64,000 nucleotides of DNA from CAZNPL01 sp964574815 (GTDB lineage: Bacteria; Planctomycetota; Phycisphaerae; UBA1845): contig CAZNPL010000014.1 of the NCBI GenBank assembly GCA_964574815.1, positions 1-64,000 of the forward strand, written 5' to 3'. Shown one piece after another: positions 9,535 to 18,672 of this stretch; within the stretch, counting starts at the first letter, position 1; each line of letters starts with the position of its first letter. The position numbers and the translations under genes are program-made. The notes beneath the pieces were generated by a model. That model was given only the letters and a program-made list of their open reading frames with translations, was not told the DNA's origin and searched no databases.

Positions 9535-10272
9535 ATGAAATCGACACTTGCCGCATTGGCCCTCCTTTTCCTGACAGGCGGACTGCTTGCGCAGGAGGAG
9601 TCCAAGCCCGAATCAAGCAAGCCGGTCAAGTCTGAAGAGGCCATCGGCATTATCAAGAAGGCCGACAAAGCGACGCGGGACGTTAAAGCCGTGGAGTACA
9701 ACGTCAAACTGACGGGCGACCGTGGCGGCGAGCTGCTGGGACACGTTGTCATGGCGGGCGAGCTCCAGGGTCGGACCCCGTCGAAGTACATCGCGAAGAT
9801 CGAATTGAAGCGAGCCGGTTCGGAGGATGTTCAGAAGTACACGGTGGGGGCGAATGGCGAGACCTTCTTTGTGATCGACCCGGCCGAGAAAACGGTACAC
9901 GAGGATATCGATCCCGCTGTGCTGGGAACCCCCGGGCGTATTGCGGAGGCAGCCTGGATGATCGAGTTTCTTCACCCCGCGCCCTTTAATGACGAACTGA
10001 ACGGCGAGGCGATAGAGTTCCAAGGCACGACTGACGTACAGGAGGAGAAGTGCTACCAAATCCGCGTGAAATACAGTGGGCTCGATCAGTGGGCCACGTG
10101 GTACTTCTCAACCAATGACTACCTACCGCGGCGAGTCGTGCGCGAAATGCCGCGGCAGGGCCAGCGCGATCTGGTCCTCTCCAACGTCAAAGTCGCGCCT
10201 GAACTGAGTGACGACGCTTTCGCCGCCAAGGTCCCCGAAGGGTTCAAAAAAACCGACGATTTTGCGCCGTAA
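9535..10272 (+). CDS. Exported LolA-fold protein (DUF2092-like)
   Basis: The 245-residue product begins with a clear signal peptide (MKSTLAALALLFLTGGLLA). The longer reading frame from 9409 is rejected: the ATG at 9535 has GGAG eight bases upstream and begins the signal peptide exactly. The mature part starts with a helix (IIKKADKATRDVKAVEYNVK) and then alternating beta strands ending in FAAKVPEGFKK. This arrangement is shared by LolA/LolB lipoprotein carriers and the related DUF2092 family, whose concave barrel holds a lipid or lipoprotein. No lipobox is present, so a soluble periplasmic location is expected. The gene stands alone on the plus strand. Its cargo is unknown. Confidence 0.8.
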   Translation: MKSTLAALALLFLTGGLLAQEESKPESSKPVKSEEAIGIIKKADKATRDVKAVEYNVKLTGDRGGELLGHVVMAGELQGRTPSKYIAKIELKRAGSEDVQKYTVGANGETFFVIDPAEKTVHEDIDPAVLGTPGRIAEAAWMIEFLHPAPFNDELNGEAIEFQGTTDVQEEKCYQIRVKYSGLDQWATWYFSTNDYLPRRVVREMPRQGQRDLVLSNVKVAPELSDDAFAAKVPEGFKKTDDFAP

Positions 10273-10642
10273 GCGATTAATCACAAGAAAAGCGCCGAGG
10301 AACGGCCGGCTCTGCAAAACGGCCCGTCAACGCTGCGCGTCAAATAAGAATGCAATGGGCCGCGCTGCGGTTTCTCTCCGTCGAACGCGCGCTGCCATAC
10401 TGGTTGGGAACGAGGAACTGCTGCTTTGATCGCACCTGAAAAGCGCAGTCGCCGAGCGCTAAGCGCACACCGCGGACGTGCACCTCCTTCAACCCGGGAA
10501 CGTACCGCCCCTGAAGCCCCGCGTGGTCCTTCCAGTCCCCGACGTGCGCTACCTCTGCCATGTGCGCCGCGAACGCAAGCCGCATGCCGCCATTTAACAG
10601 GGAATGAGCGGTCGTGACCGCGGTGCTAGCAACTGCGCAATC
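10273..10642. other. Intergenic region between convergent genes
   Basis: This 370-bp gap separates the LolA-fold gene from the converging MarR gene. A minus-strand reading frame (10340-10585) and a plus-strand one (10426-10617) exist, but neither has a ribosome site or recognisable sequence. I looked for a structured RNA (tmRNA, SRP, RNase P, 6S) and found no family signature. Confidence 0.4.
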
Positions 10643-11284
10643 CTAGCGCCGGCGCGCTCGCGTGACCGGCGCGGTGCGCCTGCGCTCGACTTTCTCCGTG
10701 CGCTTGCCCTCCCCGCGCAGGAAAAGACACTCGGAGTTGCCGCCGTTCAGCACGCAGGTGTCGTTCGCGTGCGCCCCGCATTGCAGGCAGAACTCCTCGT
10801 AGAGGTTATCTGCGTGGGCCAGCGAGGCGGCCATGTCGTTCAGCATCTCCGACCAGGTCTTGACGTCGCGGCTCTTGGAGTTGCGCAACATATTGCGCAA
10901 AACCTGCCGTTGCGACTTTTGGATCGCGCGGAACTGGTCCTTGCCGCCCTTGGTGAGCTCCAGGATGACCTCTCGGCGATCCTCCTTCGCACCGCGGCGC
11001 GACACGAGCTTGGCCCGAACCATCGAATCGACGATCTGGCTCACGGCGGGCTTGCTCACGCCCAGAAAGCGGGCGACCTGCGTTGACGTCTGTTGTCCTC
11101 GCTGAGACAACAACCGCAGAATCTGAACCTTGGAGCCCGAGAGGGGCTTGTTTGACACCTCCGCCACCGCACGCGTCTCAACCACCTCATCCACCGTGCG
11201 GGCGAAGATCAACATGGCCTTGAGTAGACCATCTAGATTCGTATCGCTAACTGCTGCTTTCTTTGCCAAGTTTCTTTTCTCCAT
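10643..11284 (-). CDS. MarR-family transcriptional regulator with Cys-rich C-terminal extension
   Basis: This is a 213-residue winged-helix regulator. The helix-turn-helix is seen in STQVARFLGVSKPAVSQIVDSMVRAKLVSRR, followed by the wing residues KEDRREVILELT. Typical MarR proteins end near residue 150. This one continues with a cysteine-rich stretch, FCLQCGAHANDTC and NSECLF (four Cys), then a very basic Arg/Lys tail. The Cys cluster could bind a metal or act as a thiol switch. The gene is divergent from the selenoprotein-like peroxidase, separated by 338 bp, so control of that gene is plausible. The ATG at 11284 is preferred over an upstream TTG (11293); neither has a good Shine-Dalgarno sequence. 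Confidence 0.88.
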   Translation of the reverse strand: MEKRNLAKKAAVSDTNLDGLLKAMLIFARTVDEVVETRAVAEVSNKPLSGSKVQILRLLSQRGQQTSTQVARFLGVSKPAVSQIVDSMVRAKLVSRRGAKEDRREVILELTKGGKDQFRAIQKSQRQVLRNMLRNSKSRDVKTWSEMLNDMAASLAHADNLYEEFCLQCGAHANDTCVLNGGNSECLFLRGEGKRTEKVERRRTAPVTRARRR

Positions 11285-11622
11285 TCGGCCCAAAAACTGT
11301 TACGTGGTCAATTAGGTACTTTATCGTTCTTATAGGGTTATGCAAGGGGATTTTCCAATCTTCCGGAATTTCTCGTCGCACGCAATGCTGCCTCCGAGGC
11401 GGGCGGATTTCGCCGACCGGGCGGTGGCGGACCGCCGTCCGGTCGGGTAGAATCCCCGCAGTTCGGACCCGGAGGCGTTTTCCAACGTCCCGCGGCGACA
11501 TTTTGGCCGGGGACCCGCCGGAGCGGGCACCAAGCCGGTTGCAACCCGAAACTGTTTCGCCGCCAACCGGCTCGCGGGGAACGTCTATAGTGTGAAACCC
11601 CAATCACCAAGGAGAGAAGCTT
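11285..11622. promoter_or_regulatory. Divergent promoter region between MarR regulator and peroxidase
   Basis: The region must hold promoters for both genes. A TATAGT at 11586-11591 is a fair -10 element for the peroxidase, about 32 bp before its ATG, but I see no matching -35. An AT-rich island (11300-11345) just upstream of the MarR start stands out from the high-GC surroundings and is the likeliest place for the MarR promoter and operator. No clean palindromic operator could be picked by eye. Confidence 0.4.
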
Positions 11623-12201
11623 ATGACCACCTTGCTGCCCTGGCTGCTCACGATGGCCACCGCGGCCTCAACTTCGGCGGATGGAGAAATCGCCCAGAAA
11701 CCGACGAGCGTGCATGATTTCGTCGTGAATTCCATCGACGGAAAGCCGGTTAGGCTCTCCAGCTACGCCGGCCACGTGCTTCTGATCGTCAACGTGGCCA
11801 GCAAGTGAGGGCTGACCAACCAACAGTACTCCAGTTTGGAGTCGCTTTACCGCAAATATAAAGACCGCGGCTTGCGGATTCTGGCCTTCCCGGCGAATGA
11901 CTTCGGGCGGCAGGAGCCCGGCACAAACGCCCGGATCAGGTCGTTCTGCCGCGAGAAGCTCGACGTCACGTTCGACCTCTTCGCGAAGATCTCCGTGAAA
12001 GGGGACGAGATGTGCGATCTGTATCAATTCCTCACCGGAAAAACCGCTGAACACGAGTTCGCCGGCGATATTCGGTGGAATTTCCAGAAGTACTTGATCA
12101 ATCCGAAAGGCCGGATCATCGCCAGGTTCGACCCGAGAACTTCCCCGGAAGACAAGCAGATGCTCGCGGCGATCGAAGCGGCTCTGCCCGCCGGAGACTG
12201 A
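11623..12201 (+). CDS. Exported glutathione peroxidase, probable selenoprotein (in-frame TGA = Sec62)
   Basis: Read through one TGA (11806-11808), this is a complete 192-residue glutathione peroxidase-family protein. Residues 1-20 form a likely signal sequence. The TGA falls exactly at the catalytic position: VNVASK-U-GLTNQ, where the family has Cys or Sec. The other tetrad residues are present downstream: Gln97 in FGRQEPG and Trp152-Asn153 in WNF. The resolving Cys of FPCNQF is replaced by Ala (FPANDF). AAGGAG with an 8-nt spacer supports the ATG. A hairpin suited to a bacterial SECIS starts 20 nt after the TGA. The enzyme should reduce hydroperoxides using thiols, probably outside the cytoplasm. 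The alternative, a nonsense mutation, would have had to hit this one codon by chance. No selA, selB, selC or selD lies in the window. Confidence 0.85.
11828..11842 (+). promoter_or_regulatory. Candidate bacterial SECIS hairpin
   Basis: A perfect 6-bp stem, ACTCCA pairing with TGGAGT, closes a 3-nt loop GTT. The apical loop begins 25 nt after the TGA, within the 16-37 nt window described for bacterial SECIS elements, and its first base is G, as that consensus expects. It lies in the coding sequence and does not break the frame. Recognition by SelB is inferred. Confidence 0.65.
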
Positions 12202-12265
12202 CAAAGCTGAAAGCTCGCTTCGACCGAAACAGCGGCCGCCCGGTCCGCGAGCCGTAGCAGGGGAT

Positions 12266-13225
12266 TCAATCGGCCTGTTCGGGGGCGGTCCATGCGCGGT
12301 CTTCCCGCGCCCCGGACCAGAAGCGATTGTTTCCCTCAAACCCTACGGAGCCATCGGCATTGAACGCGTAACCAAGGTCTTCAAGCGTTTGCGGATTGGC
12401 GTGTCCGTCGAGCCACAGGATGTTCGAGCGGCCGCGGTGGCGCGGGTCGGCCGACGTTCGGTGGGCCTCCTCAAGTCCGGCCATCTCGCCATTGACCGGG
12501 TCTACACGGGGCGGGTCGAGATTGAATCCCTCGTTGCCGAAGCGGAAGCTGTCACGGGAGTTGTTCACGTAGGGCCCTCGTTGATGTTTGGGATACGATG
12601 CCGCCGTACCCATGCAGTCCCCCACAGCAACCGTTTCGGCCGGCACGCGAATGCGCGTCGCCTGCACCGGCCAGTTCTTGAACGAATAAATGTCCGCCGG
12701 GCTGCTCAGACGTGAATTGCCGAGGAACTGGTAGTTGTAGCCGTAGCTACCATTGCGCTCGTCGGTCCACTTGGGCACGCTGGGGCAGACGTAAATCGGG
12801 TCCGAGTAGTTCTGACGGTCTCCGGGTTCTCCGAAGACGTCGGTCTCGGATTTGCAGGCTTTGGGGTCCTCGAACGGCGGCACTCCAATCCGCTTGCTCA
12901 TCATGGCGATGAAGGTGGGGCGGTACTTCTGTCCTCCGGCGATATCGGCGTACCAGTTACATTCGTCCACCTTGGGCATGCGGCTGGGCACAAACACGTC
13001 GCCGTGCTCGACGCTGTACATCACCAGGGCCTGCCCGAGCACACGGAGTTGCCCCAGGCACTTGATGCCCTTGGCCTGCTGGCGAGCGGTCGACAGACTC
13101 GGCACGAGAATGCCGAAGAGCAGCGCGATGATGCTGACGACAATCAGCAACTCAACGATTGTAAAGGCCCTGAGAGAGGCATCGCGAGCCGGGCCGTCCC
13201 AGTTGTGTCGGGCAGTTTCGTGCAT
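12266..13225 (-). CDS. Type II secretion-like pseudopilin with H-X9-DG C-terminus
   Basis: This 319-residue protein carries an N-terminal prepilin methylation/cleavage motif (A-FTIVELLIVVSIIALLFGILV, cleavage expected before the Phe, with Ala instead of the usual Gly at -1). The C-terminus contains the processing-associated H-X9-DG signature, HRGRSNILWLDG. Proteins with both ends are greatly expanded in planctomycetes, where they are thought to be exported through a type II/IV pilin-like route; their individual roles are unknown. The middle part has SYGYNYQFLGN and several Cys. It begins 18 bp after the peptidase gene on the same strand, so the two are probably co-transcribed. A GGAG sits only one base from the ATG, closer than ideal. 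Confidence 0.88.
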   Translation of the reverse strand: MHETARHNWDGPARDASLRAFTIVELLIVVSIIALLFGILVPSLSTARQQAKGIKCLGQLRVLGQALVMYSVEHGDVFVPSRMPKVDECNWYADIAGGQKYRPTFIAMMSKRIGVPPFEDPKACKSETDVFGEPGDRQNYSDPIYVCPSVPKWTDERNGSYGYNYQFLGNSRLSSPADIYSFKNWPVQATRIRVPAETVAVGDCMGTAASYPKHQRGPYVNNSRDSFRFGNEGFNLDPPRVDPVNGEMAGLEEAHRTSADPRHRGRSNILWLDGHANPQTLEDLGYAFNADGSVGFEGNNRFWSGAREDRAWTAPEQAD

Positions 13226-13243
13226 ACTCCTCAGTGTTGGACG

Positions 13244-16200
13244 CTACTTCCGGACAGTGGGCGTGATGGTCAGGTGCAGCTCCTTCTCGTCCCGACGGAC
13301 GACGATCTCCACCGGCTCCCCGGGTTTGAGCGCCCGCAGTATCACCGCGTAATCTTCCAACCCTCCAATCTCATGCCCCGCCAGTTCGACGATCAAGTCA
13401 CCGCCGACCAAACCCGCCTTCTCGGCCGGGCTGCCCCCCTGGACGCCGCTGATCTTCATGCCGCCCGCGTCGCCGGCCGCAAAATCCGGGATCGTACCTG
13501 TGTAGATCCGGCGGCCTCGCATACCCCCTTCCGGGGTGCTCGGGCGATCCACCGTGGCGTAATCAGGCTTTTCTGGCTGGGTCGCCAGCTCACGCAGGAC
13601 AAATTCTCCAAATCGGGCGATGTGGAGCATACCTGCGTAATTCAGCCGATCGGCGTCGTCGGTCGGGCGGTTGTAGTCGTCGTGAACGTCCGTGAAGAAC
13701 GACAGGACCGGCACACCCGCAGGGTAGAACGTCGTGCTGTCGGAAGGGAGGTAGGGATCATTCTGGACCACCACGGCCAGAGGCTGGCGGATGTTGACCT
13801 TCTCGATGAGGCGATCCCAGGCAGGCGACGAACCGGCCCCTTGCAGGATCAGGCGACCACCGCGAAGTCGCCCTACCATGTCGAAATTGACGTAAGCCGC
13901 AATCTGCCCCAGCGGACAGGGCGCGTGGGTGGCGAAGTACGATGAGCCGACCAAACCGATCTCCTCACCCGACCAGGCCGCAAAGATGATCCCGCGCTGC
14001 TGCATGTGATCGCCGGCCTGGTTGCGTTCCTCGGCCAGCGACGCCGCCAGTTCCAGCAAAACGGCCACGCCCGAGGCGTTGTCATCGGCGCCGTTGTGTA
14101 TTTGCCCTTCTTCGCCGGATACGGCTCGCGAGCCACCGGCCTCACCATGGCCGATGTGGTCGTAGTGAGCACCCACCAGCACGTATTCATCGCTCATCCG
14201 GGCGTCGCCGAGCGGGGGCAGCAGGCCCACGACGTTTCGGCAATGCCCCTCGCGGCGAGCCAGGTGGGTCTCGAGCTCGACTTCTGATTTCAAAGAGACA
14301 TCCCGGACCGCGGCCGGGATCTCGCCGTCATCCAGCATTCCCTGAAGCGTCTCGATTTCATGCTCTGAGCCACGCAGGAGCAGTTCGGCCGTCTCGATGG
14401 TGATCGAGCACGCCGCGATCCCGGCATCGTTGTCCGTGCGCGCCAGCTGCAGCAGATTTCCCGCGCCGGGCGTCTTCGGGCCAATGACCATCAGCATCCC
14501 GGCGGCGCCGTGTTTCAACGCCTGCTTGGCCTTGTAGCGGGCGCTGGCGTAATGGCCATACCTGATCCGATCCTCCATGCTGATATCGCCCGGCACGTCA
14601 TCAAGCACCAGCACGATCTTGCCCTTGACGTCGAGGCCCTCATAGGACTCGTACCCTGGCTTGCCCGGCTCCTCCGGGATGGTCAACCCATATCCCGCCC
14701 ATACGACCGGCCCGTCGACGGAGCCGTTGGAGGTGAACGACATGGGCCGGTAGTCTCGATCCAGCTCGAGCGCGGGCGACTTGGCCTCGCCTTCGACCCG
14801 AATGGTCAGACCGTTCTTCTCGGGCACCACGTCAATACCGGCCGGGAACGGGAACTTCTGGAAGTAGGAATCGCCATCTCCCAGCGGTTCAATGCCCGCC
14901 TCGCGAAATCGCTCTGCGATGTATTCTGACGCTTTTTCAGCACCCTCCGAACCGGTCATGCGGCCTTCGAGCTCATCGGAGGCGAGATAGGCGACGTGTT
15001 GGAATAGATCGTCGTCGGCGATGGGGGCGACGTAACCCTTCTGAACCGGCGGCGGGCCGGATTGGGGCCATTGGGTCTTCTTTCCGCTGATCGGGGGCGG
15101 TTCGCTCTGCAGCGCTCCGCGGAGCGGGGCGGCTCGAACCGCCGCCAGCGCCGCTGCGTGGTCCCAGTCGGCTATGAATAGCTGGCCCTTGCGCGACTGC
15201 ATCGTGGCGCGGTTGCTGGTCCAGCAGAGGCGGTCTCCTTTGGGCGCGAACACCGGCAGGCCATCGAAGCCGTCGGTGTAGGTGACGCGAATCGGTTGCT
15301 TTTCGCCGAGGGCATCCACGAGGAAGAGTTCGAAGTTCTGAAACCCGAGCTTGTTGGATGCAAAGATCGCGTATTCGCCCGATGGGTGCATGTACGGGGC
15401 CCAGGACATTGATTTGAAGTCGGTGAGACGGCGGCGGTCAGAACCGTCGATCTTCATGGTGTAGATGTCTGCGATCAGTCCGCTCGGCTCGAAATGCCGC
15501 CAGATGATCCTTTCGCCGTCGGCCGTGAAGAAGGGGCCGCCGTCGTAGCCGGGCCAGTCGGTGAGTCGTCGCTGGTCGGAACCGTCGGCGTTCATGATAT
15601 AGATTTCACCGAAGTAGGAGGGGTCCTTGTCCCAGGCCTCACGCTGCTCCTCGTCGAGATCCTCCAACGGATAAGCATCCCGCAGTGAACCGAACACGAT
15701 CAGCTTACCATCGGGTGAATAGGCTCCTTCCGCATCGTAGCCCCAGGCGTCGGTCAGTCGTTGCATTCCCCGGCCTCGCCGATCGCAGGAAAATATGTCG
15801 AAGTACTCGTCGTATACCCAGACGGGCCGTTCGGCCGACGGGTCCTCTCGATCTTCGTATTCGCGTCGCTGCTTTTCGCGGGCCTGCGGGTCAAGATGAG
15901 TAGAGGCGAACATCACCTGATCCGTTCCCGGCCGGAAGTAGGAGCAGGTCGTTCGGCCGACGCCCGGCGAGATCAGTCGCTGGCGGCCGGTTTCCAGATC
16001 GAGCGTGTAGATCTGGAAGAACGGATTGCCGGGATAGCGCTCACTCTGGAGGATCAGCTTGGTGCCATCCGGCGAGAAGTAGCCCTCGCCCGCCCGCCGG
16101 CCCTCGAACGTCAGCCGTCGCGTGCGAGAGATGAAGCGATCACCTTGAGTCGGCTCCGCGAAGGCATCGTGCGTCGAGATCGAAGATAGAAGGACGGCTA

Positions 16201-16246
16201 TTCCAAAGACGGTTTTGGCAATGCATGTGTATGTTAAAGGGGGCAT
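13244..16246 (-). CDS. Exported TolB-propeller / M28 metallopeptidase / PDZ protein
   Basis: The product has about 1000 residues. A signal peptide (FGIAVLLSSISTHDAFA) is followed by a TolB/PD40 beta-propeller at about 35-390 with repeats such as AxSPDGKLIVFxS and NADGSDQRRLTDWPG. An M28 zinc aminopeptidase domain comes next. It holds a protease-associated insert (GYESYEGLDVKGKIVLVLDD) and the metal ligands GAHYDH, NGADDNASG, WSGEEIG, NFDMVGR and FFTDVHDDYN. The last 85 residues form a PDZ domain (SPAEKAGLVGGDLIVELAG). The start at 16246, rather than the longer frame at 16339, is set by a strong GGAGG just upstream. It should degrade peptides outside the cytoplasm; the propeller may gate or bind substrate. 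The pseudopilin gene follows closely. Confidence 0.92.
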   Translation of the reverse strand: MPPLTYTCIAKTVFGIAVLLSSISTHDAFAEPTQGDRFISRTRRLTFEGRRAGEGYFSPDGTKLILQSERYPGNPFFQIYTLDLETGRQRLISPGVGRTTCSYFRPGTDQVMFASTHLDPQAREKQRREYEDREDPSAERPVWVYDEYFDIFSCDRRGRGMQRLTDAWGYDAEGAYSPDGKLIVFGSLRDAYPLEDLDEEQREAWDKDPSYFGEIYIMNADGSDQRRLTDWPGYDGGPFFTADGERIIWRHFEPSGLIADIYTMKIDGSDRRRLTDFKSMSWAPYMHPSGEYAIFASNKLGFQNFELFLVDALGEKQPIRVTYTDGFDGLPVFAPKGDRLCWTSNRATMQSRKGQLFIADWDHAAALAAVRAAPLRGALQSEPPPISGKKTQWPQSGPPPVQKGYVAPIADDDLFQHVAYLASDELEGRMTGSEGAEKASEYIAERFREAGIEPLGDGDSYFQKFPFPAGIDVVPEKNGLTIRVEGEAKSPALELDRDYRPMSFTSNGSVDGPVVWAGYGLTIPEEPGKPGYESYEGLDVKGKIVLVLDDVPGDISMEDRIRYGHYASARYKAKQALKHGAAGMLMVIGPKTPGAGNLLQLARTDNDAGIAACSITIETAELLLRGSEHEIETLQGMLDDGEIPAAVRDVSLKSEVELETHLARREGHCRNVVGLLPPLGDARMSDEYVLVGAHYDHIGHGEAGGSRAVSGEEGQIHNGADDNASGVAVLLELAASLAEERNQAGDHMQQRGIIFAAWSGEEIGLVGSSYFATHAPCPLGQIAAYVNFDMVGRLRGGRLILQGAGSSPAWDRLIEKVNIRQPLAVVVQNDPYLPSDSTTFYPAGVPVLSFFTDVHDDYNRPTDDADRLNYAGMLHIARFGEFVLRELATQPEKPDYATVDRPSTPEGGMRGRRIYTGTIPDFAAGDAGGMKISGVQGGSPAEKAGLVGGDLIVELAGHEIGGLEDYAVILRALKPGEPVEIVVRRDEKELHLTITPTVRK

Positions 16247-16367
16247 TGGGCCGCCACCTCCAAATGAACGCGGGTTCGTGGGCGAAACCTTCGCCAACGA
16301 ACCCGCTGAGATTCCAGGCTCGTCGCCGCCGGCCCGCACCGGTTCGGCGCCGACAAACCATCATAAG

Positions 16368-18533
16368 CTATTGAGTTGCGCCTGGCGAGGCAGGTGGTGC
16401 GGGACGCTCAAAGAACACGACCTCGCCGCCGTCTTGTGGGAACACCACCTCGACCAGCGGCTGTCCTGAACCGTCGGTCGGTGCGCCGCGTAGCCCGTTG
16501 TTGGTAACCGCGAACACGTAGTCGTTGATGAACTTGCCGCGCGTAAACGCGGTGTAGAAGCCCTGGTCGTATTGCGTGCTGATCCGCATCATTTCCGCGA
16601 ATCCGGTGTCGGCTGCGACCTCATACACAATCAGCCCCTCGAAGTAGTCGGGCCTGACGTCGGCGACGCTCTCATCGACCGGCTCGTCCGGCGGCGGGGC
16701 AGGTTCGTCGAAGAAGATGATCTCCTGGTTGTAGATGCTCGCCGGTAGCGCAAGCATGCCGGCCTGCGCGAAGTAGGTGAATGCCTTGGGGTCGTGCAGA
16801 GCCTCCGAATCCGCTCCGCCCACTTCACCCAGGATCACCTGGTGCGCCAAAACCGGGTCTGCGAAGTCGCTCACATCAAAGATTGAGAGCTGTACTCCCC
16901 AGGGGCCGAACATGCCGGGCTCTGGAATATGCCGCCCGACGGCGAGCAGGTGGTCTTCGTCCATGGGCACCAGAAACGTTGAAAAGCCGGGAACCTTTAA
17001 TTCGCCGATGATCTGGGGATCGGTCGGGTCAGACAGGTCCAGCGTGAAGAGCGGGTCGATCTGCTCGAACGTCACCACGTAGCCGCGATCGCCGACAAAG
17101 CGGGCCGCCTGGATCGTCTCCCGCGGGGCGACGTTTTCGACGCTGCCTACCACGTTCAGGGCGTCGCCTTCCTGGACCAGCACGTAGACGTTGTTGACCG
17201 ACTCCCGCATTGCACCGTCAAACATGAAGAACCCGCTCACGGTCGTGGCCAGTCGCAGGAATCCCTCGTACTCGCCCATGGAATACTGGTTCAACACTCG
17301 ACCCGGAACGCTGCCGCTGGCGACCAGGTTTGCGGCGCGGCCGGTGTAAGCGAATTTGTGAATGTCGGTGGTCTCGCGGAGGTCGCCGCGGAAGTTGTAC
17401 GCCGTGTCGGTGAGATAGAGAGCTTGCAGGGACGAGTAGATTTCCCCAGGCTGCGCCACGATGCCGGTGGCGGTGAAGGCGGCATCATCGTCCACGTCGA
17501 GGCTGATGACCGATACGACGCCGTAGCCGTCGGGGTCTTCGGGATGGAAGACATCCTGCCAGGTCAGCACTTCGCCTTCGGTCACGGTGCCGTCGCCGTC
17601 CTCACGCGCGTAACCGGGCAGGATCATCTCGACCGTTACGTCACCAGGCTCTACGTCCAGCTCCGGCCTTCCCAGCAGCGGCAGCACGTCCACGTAGTAG
17701 ACCTGGAAGTTGGACACCACCAGGTGAAGAACGCCGTCGATCATCCGGCTGGCTGACTGAGAACCCTCGAATCTCGTCGTCGAAAGAATCTCCGGCGCGC
17801 TCGGCGTGGACACATCGATCACGGTCACAATGGTCTTGGGACGCTCGAATTCCGGCACGATCGCGTCCTCGGCACCATCGGTATCTTCCGGAGCGACAGG
17901 CTCCTCTGCGATGCCGTCGTCACCCGAGGCACCGCCGTCGGAGGTGGCGACGTCGACAACCGGCTCAATGCCAATCGGTCCTCCGCCGTAATAGACGCCG
18001 TAAGTATTCGTCACGGCTACGACTTTGCCGTCATGCAGATAGATTTCCCGGCCACGACCCTCCAGCGGAACCTCGCCGACGATCGCGACTGAGTCGGCCG
18101 GCATGGCTTGAACGATGCGCAGAGTCTCCTCATCGATGATGTAGAAGTACGTGCCATCGGTCTTGACGACGTCGGCCTCGTCCACACCAGCCTCCTGCGT
18201 GGTCGTGCCGGAGAAGACCGTTTCGGTCGACTCGCCGTTGCCGCCGTCCGCCCCCGGCGCCGGGGGCGCCGCGGCATCCTCGAAACCGCCGTCTGCGTCC
18301 CCGAGATTGACGCCCAAGACCACGTCATCCCGGAACCCGGAGCCGCCACCGGAACTGAACAAGCTCTCATTTCGCTGGGACACTTGTCCGGTGAAGTAGT
18401 CCACCAGGTCCGACTCAGACTCGAATGGAACCAGCTTCGCCGATCCCGTCTCGGTCCCGGGCCAGATGAACGGAAATAAACCGCAACCCGCGATCAGCAG
18501 TACAACCGGCATGAGTATCAGACAGCGATGCAT
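16368..18533 (-). CDS. Beta-propeller lipoprotein (Beta_propel, PF09826-like)
   Basis: The 721-residue protein starts at the ATG at 18533, which has GGAGGT seven bases upstream and begins a lipoprotein signal (MHRCLILMPVVLLIAGC). After an acidic Gly/Asp-rich linker, the motif TTTQEAGVDEADVVKTDGTYFYII marks the start of the secreted beta-propeller family PF09826. Blades follow to the end, including VTVIDVSTPSAPEIL, LDLSDPTDPQIIGEL and SIFDVSDFADPVLAHQVILG. Family members are membrane-anchored and were first seen in archaea and Gram-positives; their function is not established. It stands alone between the M28 peptidase and the RidA-like gene, all on the minus strand. Low-complexity acidic inserts at about 195-230 are probably flexible loops. 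Confidence 0.88.
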   Translation of the reverse strand: MHRCLILMPVVLLIAGCGLFPFIWPGTETGSAKLVPFESESDLVDYFTGQVSQRNESLFSSGGGSGFRDDVVLGVNLGDADGGFEDAAAPPAPGADGGNGESTETVFSGTTTQEAGVDEADVVKTDGTYFYIIDEETLRIVQAMPADSVAIVGEVPLEGRGREIYLHDGKVVAVTNTYGVYYGGGPIGIEPVVDVATSDGGASGDDGIAEEPVAPEDTDGAEDAIVPEFERPKTIVTVIDVSTPSAPEILSTTRFEGSQSASRMIDGVLHLVVSNFQVYYVDVLPLLGRPELDVEPGDVTVEMILPGYAREDGDGTVTEGEVLTWQDVFHPEDPDGYGVVSVISLDVDDDAAFTATGIVAQPGEIYSSLQALYLTDTAYNFRGDLRETTDIHKFAYTGRAANLVASGSVPGRVLNQYSMGEYEGFLRLATTVSGFFMFDGAMRESVNNVYVLVQEGDALNVVGSVENVAPRETIQAARFVGDRGYVVTFEQIDPLFTLDLSDPTDPQIIGELKVPGFSTFLVPMDEDHLLAVGRHIPEPGMFGPWGVQLSIFDVSDFADPVLAHQVILGEVGGADSEALHDPKAFTYFAQAGMLALPASIYNQEIIFFDEPAPPPDEPVDESVADVRPDYFEGLIVYEVAADTGFAEMMRISTQYDQGFYTAFTRGKFINDYVFAVTNNGLRGAPTDGSGQPLVEVVFPQDGGEVVFFERPAPPASPGATQ

Positions 18534-18672
18534 TGGAATGACCTCCACAAAAGCGACGTTTCGACCGCGCGAGCACGCCGCACCGTGTTCGTATTTCCAC
18601 TCAGGCTGAATGCTCCGATCGGCCAAGTGACCGGTCAAGCACATCGTCGCCTCCCGGTCCCTTCATGACCCC

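Noticed and set aside
10340..10585. Minus-strand 81-codon frame or structured RNA.
   Set aside because: No ribosome site, no known protein pattern, and no recognised RNA family.
11806..11808. TGA in the glutathione peroxidase as a nonsense mutation or sequencing error (pseudogene).
   Set aside because: It lies exactly at the catalytic Cys/Sec codon, the frame continues intact to residue 192, and a hairpin fitting the bacterial SECIS rules follows at the correct distance.
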